Assembly: GCF_963924675.1 (NCBI RefSeq) | Contig: NC_089222.1 | Location: 135,558,281 to 135,622,280 of the forward strand | Length of the DNA stretch: 64,000 nucleotides | Reading direction: 5' to 3' | DNA from: Phocoena phocoena | Lineage: Eukaryota; Chordata; Mammalia; Artiodactyla; Phocoenidae | Shown here: piece by piece, positions 21,713-31,932 of the stretch | Position numbering within the stretch: position 1 is the stretch's first letter | Layout of the letters: the number at the start of each line of letters is the position of its first letter | Position numbers and translations under genes: made by a program | The notes under the pieces: model-generated | What the model was told of the DNA's origin: nothing | Database searches by the model: none | Seen by the model: only the letters and a program-made list of their open reading frames with translations

Positions 21713-21929
21713 GGCTTCCCTGGTGCTGCAGTGGTTGAGAGTCCGTCTGCTGATTCAGGGGACACGGGTTCATGCCCAGGTCCGGGAGGATCCCACACGC
21801 TGCGGAGCGGCTGGGCCCTGAGCCATGGCCACTGAGCCTGCGCGTCCGGAGCCTGTGCTCCGCAACAGGAGAGGCCACAAGAGTGAGGGGCCCGTGTACC
21901 GCAAAAAAAAAAAAGAAAAGAAAAAAAGA
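21713..21929 (+). mobile_element. CHR SINE (short type), plus strand
   Basis: Starts 'gggcttccctggtgctgcag', B-box 'gggttcatgcc', ends '..gtgtaccgc' with a tail of A runs broken by G. Target-site duplication 'aaagaaacaggaagcc' at 21695-21710 and 21930-21945. Confidence 0.93.
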
Positions 21930-21945
21930 AAAGAAACAGGAAGCC

Positions 21946-22574
21946 TGGCACAGTCAGCAAGGGAGGTTAGGTAGGCATAGGATTAAGTGTTTAGAAAATG
22001 CTTGTTTCCTTCTGTCGTCCTTATGAGAGCTGATAGGGGATTTCAGAGTTTTGGGGGCGGGGAGCCCTGGAAAAGAATGAGAGAGTTTAATCAACTAGAG
22101 GGACCTACCCAACTTACATTTCTCAGTGTTTGTTACATGGTATGTTTGCCCAAGTTAAAGGTGCCAAAAATAGAAATGAAAGCCCCATCACATTAAGCTT
22201 TGCTACGCTGTCATCTTCTGGCTAGGGATCTTTGACTTTTATTTGTTCTCTTTAACCCAGGGCATGAAATGTGCTGTGATCCCTCAGATAATACTGTGGT
22301 ATCATGTCCAAGTAGTATGTATCTAACTGGCCTTTATTTATACATAAACATATAGATTATTAAAGCTAGGTGAGGTCAAAATTTCTGTATCAAAGGGAGT
22401 CGTTCGTGGAGAAGCTTTCATATGTAAAAAAATACTGACTAGCTCAGCAACAGACAGGCTTTCCTGATAAATTGTTTTCTCAGAAGATGAGACAAGGACA
22501 GATACTTGCAGTTCTTCCATTGAGAGCGTCCAGAAAGTCAGAGGAGCTTCCCCCACTCCTTCTAGTGAGCACTG
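21946..22574. other. No recognisable feature
   Basis: No repeat family or gene seen. Confidence 0.45.
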
Positions 22575-22705
22575 GAGCCATCCTTTCACCTCTCTGGGCC
22601 TCAGAGTCCTTGTTAAGTTAAATGAGGTACTTTCTCAGTCTACCATTCCTGGGGTTTTGGAGGAGCTAAAAATGAAAGAGAAAATTCAACACGTGTCAGG
22701 TGAAC
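22575..22705 (+). mobile_element. MIR SINE fragment
   Basis: 'catcctttcacctctctggg', 'cctcagagtccttgttaagt' resemble the central MIR core; the rest is decayed. Confidence 0.45.
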
Positions 22706-23249
22706 AGGCCTCAAGGTTGGGCTCTGGCACAAAGGTGACCAACGTCTATTCATGATGTGCCTGCCTTCTGATCAACTTCAGGAAAGGCAAACGTTGGAGT
22801 TCAAGACCTTCCAAATGAGAGCCCTTGGTGGTATCCATCCTACTCACATTGTTATTTAGCAGGACTCTCAAGGGACAGGACCTTTGCTTTCCTGCAAACC
22901 TTTCTTTAAGTCCACTGCTGGAGGTGGGCATGTGAGGTAGACAAGATCATCACTTTATACTGCAATACGAAGACGGCAATGTGATCAGAGAAGACAAAGC
23001 ACAACATTGAGCTTAATGACGGCTTTTAAAAATGACTCGTCCTAGTCAAGTTTTTATTTGGTGCTTCTCAGTTTTCCATTGGCTACGGTTTGAGGGATGA
23101 ATGCAGTTCAATGATATGTTCTCTTTCTCACGCTTCTCTCTCCTCCTGCTAATAGCATGTGTGTGCGTGCACAGGTGTGTGTGTGTACACATCCACGTGC
23201 TTACTTAATTTATCTGTTTTGCAATTATTGTATCGCAAACTGCGGCAGT
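22706..23249. other. No recognisable feature apart from a short TG-rich tract
   Basis: A degenerate alternating TG run lies at about 23156-23192. Otherwise nothing recognised. Confidence 0.45.
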
Positions 23250-23378
23250 CTCAGAAGCAACGTGGTGTAACAGAATGAATGTGAGGCTTAGGGTCAAAGG
23301 CCAGAGTGTGAATTCTAGCTCCACTTACTTGCTGGGTGGCTTGAAGCGAGTCAGAGTAAACTTCCCTGTTTACTCATT
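23250..23378 (+). mobile_element. MIR SINE, left piece
   Basis: 'gcaacgtggtgtaacagaat', 'gtgtgaattctagctccact', 'tacttgctgggtggcttgaa' follow MIR. Its 3' part resumes at 24412 after an inserted LTR. Confidence 0.65.
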
Positions 23379-23446
23379 TTATTAGTTTCCTATTGCCACT
23401 GTAATATATTACCGCAAACTTGTTGGCTTAAAATAATACTCATTTA

Positions 23447-23648
23447 GGGCTTCCCTGGTGGCGCAGTGGTTGGGAGTCCGCCTGCAGATGCAGGGGGCAC
23501 GGGTTTGTGCCCCGGTCCGGGATGGTCCCACGTTCCGCGGAGCGGCTGGGCTCGTGGACCGTGACTGCTGGGCCTGCGCGTCCGGGGCCTGTGCTCCGCA
23601 GTGGGAGAGGCCACAACAATGAGAGGCCCGCTTACCACAAAAAATAAT
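23447..23648 (+). mobile_element. CHR SINE (short type), plus strand, in MLT1
   Basis: Starts 'gggcttccctggtggcgcag' and ends '..cttaccac' plus an (AAT)n tail. Near-perfect target-site duplication 'aataatactcattta' (23432-23446) and 'aataatattcattta' (23649-23663). Confidence 0.92.
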
Positions 23649-23914
23649 AATAATATTCATTTATTCTCTTAGAATTCTGGAGGTCAGAAGTCTGAAATCA
23701 ACTTCACTGGGCTAAAGTCATGTGTTGGCAAGGCCACGATCCTTCTGGGGGCTCCAGCGGGGAGTCCGTTTCTTTGCCTTTTCCAGCTTCTAATGCCATA
23801 TTCCCTGCATTTTGTGGTTCTTGTCTCCCTCTTCCATCTTCAAACAGCAAAACATCTTGCTTCAGTGGTCACACTGCCTTCTTTCCTGTTGAATCTCCCT
23901 CTACATCCCCTTTT

Positions 23915-24220
23915 TTTAAAAAAATTATTTATTTTTGGTTACGTTGGGTCTTCATTGCTGCGTGCAGGCTTTCTCTAGTTGTGGTGAGCGGGGGCTACTC
24001 TTCGCTCTGGTGCACGGGCTTCTCATTGCGGTGGCTTCTCTTGTTGCGGAGCACGGGCTCTAGGCGCACGGGCTCAGTAGTTGTGGTGCACGGGCTCAGT
24101 AGTTGTGGCACACGGGCTTAGTTGCTCCGTGGCATGTGGGATCTTCCCGGACCAGGGCTCGAACCCGTGTCCCCTGCATTGGCAGGCGGGTTCTTAACCA
24201 CTGTGCCACCACGGAAGCCC
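23915..24220 (-). mobile_element. CHR SINE (long type), minus strand, in MLT1
   Basis: Minus-strand head at 24220 ('gggcttccgtggtggcacag'), long body with 'gagaaagcctgcacgcagca', tail of A/T type at 23915-23935. Imperfect target duplication 'ctacatcccctttt' / 'ctacttccctttta' (23901-23914 and 24221-24234). The body has two copies of a 'gcacgggctcagtagttgtg' unit (plus-strand reading). Confidence 0.92.
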
Positions 24221-24411
24221 CTACTTCCCTTTTATAAGAACATTTGTGATTGCATTTAGTGCCCATCTGGATAATCCAGAATAATAGCTTCAAGACCTTT
24301 AGCTTAATCACGTCTGTAACAGCTCTTTTTCCATATAAGGTAATAGTCACAGATTCCAGGGATTAGGGCACGGGCATCTTTGGGGGCCATTATTCAGCCT
24401 ACCACACTCAT

Positions 24412-24508
24412 TTATTAAGTAAAGATAGTAATTCCTATCCTAAAGGACACAAAAATTAAAAGCGGAAACATTTGTGAAAATGTACATAGTGGACTTCAAT
24501 AAATGTCA
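24412..24508 (+). mobile_element. MIR SINE, right piece
   Basis: 'aagatagtaattcctatcct' and 'gtggacttcaataaatgtca' are the MIR 3' part, completing the piece at 23250-23378. Confidence 0.5.
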
Positions 24509-26024
24509 CTGAGTCTGGAAGAGGGAGGAGTTGCCCTCCCATTGGCCAGTCTCTACCCCAGATGGACACAATAAAGAATGACAGGGCCAGGACTGACGTG
24601 GGCTGGGGAATGTTCAGGGTCTGAGTTGGCTATAGGTGCCAGTGCCCTTGGCCATAGAATGACTCCAGGAGCAAAGTTCAGAGGAAGGCAGAAGATGCTT
24701 CAAGAAAGAGACCCAGGTGCTAAAGACCAGAGAAGCCCAGGCTTTCTGACCTTGCTCGAGCATGACGAGGATTCATTTCTCCCAAGTGGGAAGATTGTTA
24801 TTTTTTACTGCTTAGAGATCAGATAGTACCTGGTTACCTTGTAATGGCAGGAGGTGTCAGGTTGAACACCGCCATCAAGAGTCTTAATGCATTTGGGGCC
24901 CCAGCTCTAGCCACAGCAGCAAATATCTTCTTCCTTTTTCTTGAGCTGGATATTCACCAGGCAGTTATGATGTTATTATATAGAAAGAGAAGACACACAA
25001 ACATCTTTTGTTTCCAGGAAGGCAGTGTGTGGGCTATTGATCCTTACATAACCCCTCTTCCCCATGAAGCTTTGTTATCCTGGGGAATGAGATTACCCCT
25101 CAGCATTCTTAGGGCAGGGGGGTTGGGGCCAGTGTGTGCAGCCACTTCCCTGGAATTGTCACCATCCTTCTGGCCTCTGGGGGAGAGCTGCCAGAGTGCT
25201 CAGAGATGGAAGTATGTTGGGAATTCCATGGGTGCAGCCAGCAAGAATGGGCTCACAGGCCCGTGGTCAGGAGAGGGGGCAAGGCCTGGAGAGGGGCTCT
25301 CCTAGGGAACACGTGGGTCCCCCAAGTCTGGTCACGGGATGAGGAATTACAGTTGGGTTTCTGCTCGATGCACCTGTGAATTCCTGTCACAGGAGCTTTG
25401 ACGCATTTGTCATTTGCTTAAGTGCCTGAGCCCGAATGATACTCTTTCGGTCCCTGTAAGGGAGGGAGATGGGGCAACCATCACCCCCTGCCCCCATGGC
25501 TCTTCTTGCCTTACCAGGAGCTTTCCGAGAGTCCCTCCTTTGACTCTCCTGGTAACTCAGGGGATGGGTGAGATGTAACATCAGAGGTCTTTGTCTCCAC
25601 TCCACAGGAACCGGGCTCAGAGAGCTTGAGTGGCTTCTCAGAGACACGCAACACACGTGGCCAAGCCTGAGTCCAGGGCTCTGTTCATGACACCAAGAAC
25701 CGGGAACTTCCTGTTTCTGACCCCTCTTATGGATTTATTCAGTTTGAAGACTGTATTTTATGTTCCTCAGAGCCATCTTGTTGAGGTATAGGGTGACCGG
25801 CCATCACCGTTTGCTCAAGCACTAAGGGGTTTTCTGGTCTGTGAGGTTTTCAGTTCTAAAACTGAGCAAATTGAGACGACTTCGTCACCCTTTGTACGGC
25901 CTCCCATAAACACCCAATCCTCTGTGCAGAGGGGACTGGTGAGGGGGGAGAGTGCCTGCGTCTGGCCTGCATTCTCCAGGAGCTGCACAGCCCTTGCGTC
26001 TGTCAAGGTCCGATTGGGGAAATA
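24509..26024. other. No recognisable feature over 1.5 kb
   Basis: Contains a 153-codon plus-strand frame (24844-25305) and several shorter ones, but none has a recognisable domain, a plausible start context or splice structure. No repeat family recognised. Confidence 0.45.
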
Positions 26025-26420
26025 GGCCTTCTAAGTATTTAAACAAGGGAACATACATAATCCAGGAAATTGGTGGGAAAACTGAGAAGCCAAATAGGGA
26101 AGAGTGAGACAACTCAGAGACTAGCAACAACAGATGCCACGACCACCCCTAGGCTGAAGGAAGGAGGAAGGGCTACCGGGCCTGGGGGTTGGGGTCACCC
26201 TTGGGTGCTGGAGCCAGGGTGGGCCTGACACGTGGAAGCTGGAGTCACCAGAGACCCAGCCACCAGTGCAGACACTGCTGTTGGGCCAGAGGGGGTACAC
26301 ACGCTGGCAGCTCCCCACCTCTCGCCCTAACCCTCGGTCTCCCAGCAAGAGTTTCTCCTCTTTTGTGGAAGGGCCAGGGGTGGGGATGTAAGTTAAGCCT
26401 GGCTCATTGGCCATGCAGGA
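26025..26420 (+). mobile_element. Unassigned interspersed repeat, copy A
   Basis: Shares wording with 60533-61015 ('catacataatccaggaaatt' here, 'tatttaatacagggaattgg' there; 'gagaagccaaatagggaaga' against 'gagaagccaaacaaagggcc'), followed in both by 'ccctaggctg' and a G-rich region. Probably an LTR-type element; family not assigned. Confidence 0.35.
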
Positions 26421-26519
26421 GAACGTTCCTCATGCCTGGGTTTCCCGTCCGGGGGAGATGCAGGCTTCTTCACATGTCAGCTTCAGTGCTGACACACGCG
26501 TTTGGAATCAATCCCCCGT

Positions 26520-26668
26520 GACAATCGGCTACTTTAATCAAAGAAACTCAGAATCATCAAACATTTAAGCTGAAAGGCATCTCCAAGATCATCAGCTCAG
26601 ATGGGGAACAGAAGCCCGGGCTGCTGATGGAGGGATGGTGGTGCCAGTGTCAGGACCAGAACGGGGTC
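26520..26668 (-). mobile_element. MIR-like SINE fragment
   Basis: 'actcagaatcatcaaacatt', 'gctgaaaggcatctccaaga', 'gatggggaacagaagcccgg' match the reverse complement of a MIR-group SINE. Confidence 0.4.
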
Positions 26669-26800
26669 CATCCGCTGCTCAGGCTGCGGCAACTTCCGCC
26701 ACCGGCTGCCTCGGCCCTCAGGACCACGGGGGCAGGAGGCTGTGGTCCCACTGCGCAGGCGCTGATGGAGTGTGCCGACTCTAGCGCTTCACGGTGACAG
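26669..26800. promoter_or_regulatory. Small CpG cluster with an NRF1-like motif
   Basis: About a dozen CpGs in roughly 130 bp against a CpG-poor background. It includes 'tgcgcaggcgc' at 26752-26762, one base off the NRF1 palindrome. Promoter function is inference; no exon or transcript start is visible nearby. Confidence 0.25.
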
Positions 26801-27069
26801 TGGGGACATCGGCATGAGACTCCTGCCTCTAGGAGGCTAACAGCTGTAATTGCAAATGCTTACTTCAAGAGAAGGAAAACTTTTTCAGGAAAATAAGTCA
26901 TGGCTAGATGTTCTGACTCCACCTTTATCCAGAACACAACAGGAGGGAGTACCAAAAAAGTTAATGCTTTGATTTCATGGGATGATGGGATTTAGATAAA
27001 AAATTTTTTTCTTCTATTTTGTTCTCCAACAATATTATGTTGCTTCAATAAACTCTACATCTCACATAT
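26801..27069. other. No recognisable feature
   Basis: Nothing recognised. Confidence 0.4.
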
Positions 27070-27235
27070 ACGATATGTGTGTTTATTCAACAAATATTTA
27101 TTGTGTTCCTACCATTCAGTCATTCCACAAACGTTCATTAGATGCTTAATATTGAGTGAGGAATTGTGCCAGTGATGAGCGAAGCGGGTGTGTTTGGCGT
27201 TCTCTCCAAGCTCACCATCTGTGTCCCAGGTACTG
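27070..27235 (-). mobile_element. L2 LINE 3' end (minus)
   Basis: 'tattcaacaaatatttattg', 'tgttcctaccattcagtcat' and 'gccagtgatgagcgaagcgg' are the reverse complement of the L2 3' end. Confidence 0.55.
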
Positions 27236-27460
27236 GCGAGGGCTCTCCCTCTGTCTTTGTCTTCTCCCTTCCCTCCTTTCTTTCTTTCCCAAGCCCCACC
27301 ACCCTGGGAGGTACGATGCTATGCTGTAAATAGTAACCGATGGTGTTTCTTCCACGTTTGCCTGTGCCTGCTCTTGCAGAATCTCCAACCACTCTGCAAA
27401 GCCCACCTCCAAGAGTTTATTGATATATCACAGGAAGTATAACTTTAAAAAATTCTTCCC
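27236..27460. other. No recognisable feature
   Basis: C/T-rich stretch, nothing recognised. Confidence 0.4.
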
Positions 27461-27661
27461 GGTCTTCCCTGGTGGCACAGTGGTTGAGAGTCCGCCTGCC
27501 GATGCAGGGGACACAGGTTCGTGCCCCGGTCCGGGAAGATTCCACATGCCGCGGAGCAGCTGGGCCCGTGAGCCATGGCCACTGAGCCTGCGCGTCCGGA
27601 GTCTGTGCTCCTCAACGGGAGAGGCCACAACAGTGAGAGGCCCGCGTACCGAAAAAAAAAA
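27461..27661 (+). mobile_element. CHR SINE (short type), plus strand
   Basis: Head 'gtcttccctggtggcacagt', B-box 'ggttcgtgccccggtccgg', end '..gcgtaccg' plus an A run. Target duplication resembles 'aattcttccc' (27451) and 'aaatcttccc' (27659). It is tail-to-tail with the next SINE, 19 bp away. Confidence 0.92.
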
Positions 27662-27680
27662 ATCTTCCCTAGCTGAATTT

Positions 27681-28079
27681 GTTTTTTAATTACTACTATT
27701 TTATTTATTTAACGTTTTTTCTGCTTTTGAGTTTTCGTTGCTGTGAGAGGGCTTTCTCTAGTTGAGGTGAGCGGGGGCTATTCTTCATTGTGGTACATGG
27801 ACTTCTCATTGCTGTGGCTTATCTTGTTGAGGAGCGCGGGTCTAGGCACATGGGCTTCAGTAGTTGTGGCGTGTGGGCTCAGTAGTTGTGGCTCGCGGGC
27901 TCTAAAGCACAGGCTCAGCAGTTGTGGCGCATGGGCTTAGTTGCTCCACGGCATGTGGGATCTTCCCAGACCGGGGCACGAACCCGTGTCCCCTGCATTG
28001 GCAGGCGGACTCAACCACTGTGCCACCAGGGAAGCCCTGGCAGGTGGATTCTTAACCACTGTGCCACCAGGAAAGTCCT
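27681..28079 (-). mobile_element. CHR SINE (long type), minus strand, with duplicated head
   Basis: Bounded by a perfect 16-bp target duplication 'ttccctagctgaattt' (27665-27680 and 28080-28095). At its 5' end (high coordinates) the first roughly 40 nt of the SINE occur twice: the plus strand shows 'aaccactgtgccaccagg' at both 28012-28029 and 28054-28071. The body holds repeated 'ggctcagtagttgtgg'-type units. Tail A/T-rich. Confidence 0.92.
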
Positions 28080-28095
28080 TTCCCTAGCTGAATTT

Positions 28096-28990
28096 AACTC
28101 CTATCTTGAACCCCCACTTTGCTATGTCATGTTAGGGTTCCCATGTTTCCTCTGGAGATATATATGTTCCAGGGGGCTTTGATGTACCAAGATATGTCTG
28201 GGAGTCCGTCCAGTCCTTGCTGATTTCCGTGGAGTTGTCCATGGTCGTTGGTCCACACAGGTTGCCAGGATCCCTCCCCTGCTGCAAGCTCTGTTCAGTC
28301 CATCAGCTCTGTGTTTCCCATCCACACTTGGGTACACAGTAACCTGCCACTGCTTCTGCCCTACAGTGGGGGCCAAGGTCATTTTACCTAGCAGTTTTTC
28401 CTCCTCTGGGGTCTAGGCCCTTCTTGTTGGGTGCTACCTGAGCAAAGAGGCCCAGGGTTCCCCTGCTATCAGAGTCCACATGGAGGTTGGTCCAGCACTT
28501 GGCCTGGGGTGGGGATGGAGGGCTCTTCTCACTGGGACCCATCAGCACCTGCGGCCCATTACTTCCATGTGTCCTCTTTCTCCTCCCATCCAGAAGAGCT
28601 TTACTTAGACTGGAACACGTGTTCACTGGATGCTCTTCCCAACCTGTCACCTAGGGGTGATCTTGGTCCTTTCCATGTCCCTTGGAAACTCAAAAACTAG
28701 AAGATATTCTATTATCACGTCCCTTCGCTGAGGCACTGGGCATCAAATGACTCAGCTGCTCCCTCTAAAGTTTGGAGGAAAGAAGAGAGGGCTAAGGATA
28801 CAAGGGAATTGTGGCTAAGACCATTATTTATTATTTCAATAATATTATCCTCCCGGTGATACATATACTTATATGTGAATACTATAAAATTCTATAAATT
28901 TATAATTAGGTGGTTAGATCATTTATAGATGATATCTGTTCATAGACTACAGATGATTTTTATTTTCTTTCTAAAACTTATGTGTATTTT
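28096..28990. other. Mostly unrecognised sequence
   Basis: No gene found; an 88-codon minus-strand frame (28384-28650) has no recognisable domain. The last 150 bp are AT-rich and may be decayed L2, since L2 continues after the SINE to the right. Confidence 0.4.
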
Positions 28991-29009
28991 AAAATTGTAC
29001 ATATTTTTG

Positions 29010-29305
29010 GGCTTCCCTGGTGGCGCAGTGGTTGAGAGTCTGCCTGCCAATGCAGGGGACACGGGTTCAAGCCCTGGTCTGGGAAGATCCCACGTGCCAC
29101 GGAGCAGCTGGGCCCGTGAGCTACAAATACTGAGCTCTGCGCATCTGGAGCCTGTGCTCCGCAGCAAGAGGCCGCGACAGTGAGAGGCCCGCGCACCGCG
29201 ATGAAGAGCGGCCCCCGCTTGCCACAACTAGAGAAAGCCCTCGCACAGAAACGAAGACCCAACACAGCCAAAAATAAATAAATGAATAAATAAATTTATA
29301 AAAAA
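29010..29305 (+). mobile_element. CHR SINE (long type), plus strand
   Basis: Complete long copy: head 'gcttccctggtggcgcagtg', B-box 'gggttcaagccctggtctgg', long body with 'gaagacccaacacagccaaa' and tail 'aaataaataaatgaataaat'. Perfect target duplication 'aaaattgtacatatttttg' at 28991-29009 and 29306-29324. Confidence 0.95.
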
Positions 29306-29324
29306 AAAATTGTACATATTTTTG

Positions 29325-29765
29325 TTAGATGAATTTCATCCATAACCCAGGCTTTAAATACCATCTATAATGTGCTAATAATTCCAAGATTTAAGTCTAT
29401 AGCACAAACCCCTCCTCTGGACTCCAATTGCAGAAGTGATGGCTCCACTGGGAGGTCTCACAGGTGTTATCAATTTAAAAGTCTACAATGGACAATTTGA
29501 ATCTGCTTTCTCCTGTCCCAAAATTTAAAAATGTGCTCTTTTCTGTGTCTTTCTCATCTCCGTCAAAGGCACCCCCAGTCTCTCGTTAAGTTTTTTTGAG
29601 TAATCCTTGATCCCCACTGCAGATTTCCTATCCTGTCTGTTTGTAGGTGAGCTGCATTTCCCTCCAAAATACGTGTCCACTCCATTCCACCTGCACGGCC
29701 ACCACTCTGCTCCAAGCCAATGTCATCTCCAACCTGCATGGCCGTACAGATTTTTACCCCTACTC
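29325..29765 (+). mobile_element. L2 LINE fragment
   Basis: 'cataacccaggctttaaata', 'accatctataatgtgctaat', 'ttgagtaatccttgatcccc' and 'gtgtccactccattccacct' are in L2 order. The SINE at 29010 lies at its left edge. Confidence 0.55.
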
Positions 29766-30185
29766 TAGGTGTAGTTTTCTTCATTGATTACTAAAGAGAC
29801 AGGGTGATCATTAACCAATGTTGAATAAACAGACCTCTGAGGTTTCTCACCCTGGGGCACACTGAAGAGTGTCAGGAGAGAATCAGTGTTGTTGTCAACC
29901 ATTAGCTGCCATAGCAAATGTCCTTGTGACTTTCCATTTCTCCCTCCTATTGGGAAACCTGGTTTGCTTTCTCTGAATCTTACTAGAAACGGCATGCCTC
30001 TCCTGGTCAGTTGCCAGGTGGGTCCCGCTGGCTCAGCTTCAGCTGCCCTGGAGGATGGCTGCTGGCCTGATTCCTTTGAGGTCTGCCCAAGGCTCCCCAA
30101 AGTCAATGACTCACATGCCATGGAGCCCAAGCTTAGGTCGTTCCAAATACACTCCTGATTTGATGAAAATCTGGTCACTTTTTCC
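29766..30185. other. No recognisable feature; 137-codon minus-strand frame
   Basis: A minus-strand frame spans 29765-30178. No domain, signal peptide or membrane segment is recognisable, and its N-terminal composition (Ser/Gly-rich) is unremarkable. I treat it as a chance frame. Confidence 0.4.
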
Positions 30186-31170
30186 GCATGAAGATATTCA
30201 TCATTCTTTAATTCTCACTCTTTCTTTTACTTCTAACCTTCCATTTGGGGTTATTTTCCTTTTCGTTTTAGATGCTGATCTGCTGGTGGTGAATGCTCTT
30301 GGGATTTTGCATTTTATCTTGTCCCAAAATGTCTGCATTTAATCTTTATTCTTGAAGGATATTTCCCATGCCTAGAGGATCTAGGTTTTTCTTTTGGCAA
30401 ATTGAAGACATCATTGCATATTGTTCTGGCTTTCATTGTGGCTTTTGAGAAGTCAGCTGATTGTTTTTCTATGGCTTCTTTAAAGGCAATCTCTTTTTTC
30501 TCAGGCTGCTTTAAGATTTTCTTTTCCTCTCTCTCTGTCTCTGTCTCTTTTTCTCTTTTCTGAATATGAGTGTCCTTTTCATTGTCTTGCTTGGGATTCA
30601 TTGGTCTCGATTCTGGGGATGAGTGTCATTAGTTCTCGATAATCATCCATCATCAGATATTCAAATATTTTTTTTCTGTGTCTTTTCCTCTTTTTACTCC
30701 ATCTGATACATACATTAAATGTTTATTAGGTTTACTCATTGTATACTCTATTACCCTCTCTTCTGTCTTTATAATCTTTTTATCTTCCCATACTATAATC
30801 TTGATAGTTTCTTCTGCTTTAGTTTTGGTATACAAATTCTCTCTTCAGCTGTGTATAAAAGTGTGGTTAAAATCATCCACTAGGTCCTTAATTTTAGCTA
30901 ATATATTTTTCACACCTAGAAATTCTTTTTAACATCAATTATGACACTTTTTATAGTTTCCAGTTCTTTGCTAAAATTTTCAAACTTGCTGATTATTTCT
31001 TTGACAGAATTGTTTGAGTCTGTATCTAGTAATTCAAATATCTGAAATCTTGGTGTTTCTCTTGTCTGTTGGCCCTCACTCATGGTGTCATGTTTTCTTG
31101 TATGTCTGGTTGTCTTTGAATATGACCAGCTCCAGTTTTTTCTGGGCATGCCTAGAGGGCACACATCATG
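30186..31170 (-). mobile_element. Old L1 (L1M type), ORF1 and 5' region, minus strand
   Basis: Matches the reverse complement of the old L1 5'/ORF1 area: 'catcatcagatattcaaata', 'tttactcattgtatactcta', 'aattgtttgagtctgtatct', 'tggccctcactcatggtgtc', 'tcttgtatgtctggttgtct'. Charged Lys/Glu/Arg-rich minus-strand frames at 30314-30601 and 30653-30835 are remnants of the ORF1 coiled coil. Confidence 0.6.
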
Positions 31171-31894
31171 GACATCACCTGTCCACGATTCCCCAGCGTT
31201 CTGCTTGGTCTTCCTCTCCTGCCCTGGTAGCCCTCAGTCACGTTCAAGGAGAAGCCTCTGCCATCTGCAGAGATGCGTGAAGTCACCTCATGTTTGCCTT
31301 CAGTGAAAGTTGCCTCCCGCAGGTCATTGCCTCTTCCTCAGACAACCAATGTCACTCTTGCTTATTGTGCCAAAACTCTAAGTGACGCTCAGAGGGTCCG
31401 AGTGAGTCTGTATCCTCTGAGGTTCTCAGAAAACTGCAGCCACACAGCTATCTGTGCAACAGTGACACATGCGGGTGGCAGCGGCGGTGGTGGGTCCCTA
31501 AGCTGCTTGGGCCAGTTTTTAATATTTTGAGTAAAACGACTCCTTCCATATTCACTTGTGGTTCCTCTGGCTATAGCCCACGTGGACAATTCTGGTCACA
31601 GGGATCAGAGTACACTGTAAATATAACAGCCCCTCCCATTTGCTGATAGTGGTTATGTTTTTTTCAGAGGGCAGTCAAGCTTTTCAAGTCTAACTTTCCC
31701 TTCCTTTCAGGTACTCACTTGAGCTACTTGGTGCACGCAGATTAGCTTCTGGGGCAGGGATGGGGGGCACCGCACATGCTGCCAGACATTCTCAGACACA
31801 TGGAACCTGGGAGGGGGAGGTGGGGGTGAGGATGGGGGTGGGAGGATTTGAATGGGGAGAGCCACAGAACCTGCTTTATAAATTACTGAACCTG
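31171..31894. other. No recognisable feature
   Basis: The left end may still be L1 5' UTR. Otherwise nothing recognised; G-rich (GGGGTG) stretch at 31815-31850. Confidence 0.4.

Positions 31895-31931
<37 letters not shown>
31895..31931. repeat. (CA)n microsatellite
   Basis: Uninterrupted CA repeat of about 18 units. Confidence 0.95.

Positions 31932-31932
<1 letters not shown>

Larger units (their letters stand above)
23379..24411 (-). mobile_element. MLT1-type MaLR LTR, minus strand, split by two SINEs
   Basis: Reads as reverse-complement MLT1: 'gtttcctattgccactgtaa', 'tattaccgcaaacttgttgg', 'agaattctggaggtcagaag', 'cttttccagcttctaatgcc', 'catctggataatccagaata', and an end 'ggggccattattcagcctac'. 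Without the SINEs it is about 520 bp, a normal solo LTR. No internal retroviral genes follow. It interrupts a MIR. Confidence 0.65.

Noticed and set aside
24844..25305. 153-codon plus-strand frame
   Set aside because: No recognisable domain or homologue, no splice or promoter context; such frames arise by chance in this GC range.
29765..30178. 137-codon minus-strand frame
   Set aside because: No domain recognised, overlaps a plus-strand frame and begins beside an L2 fragment.
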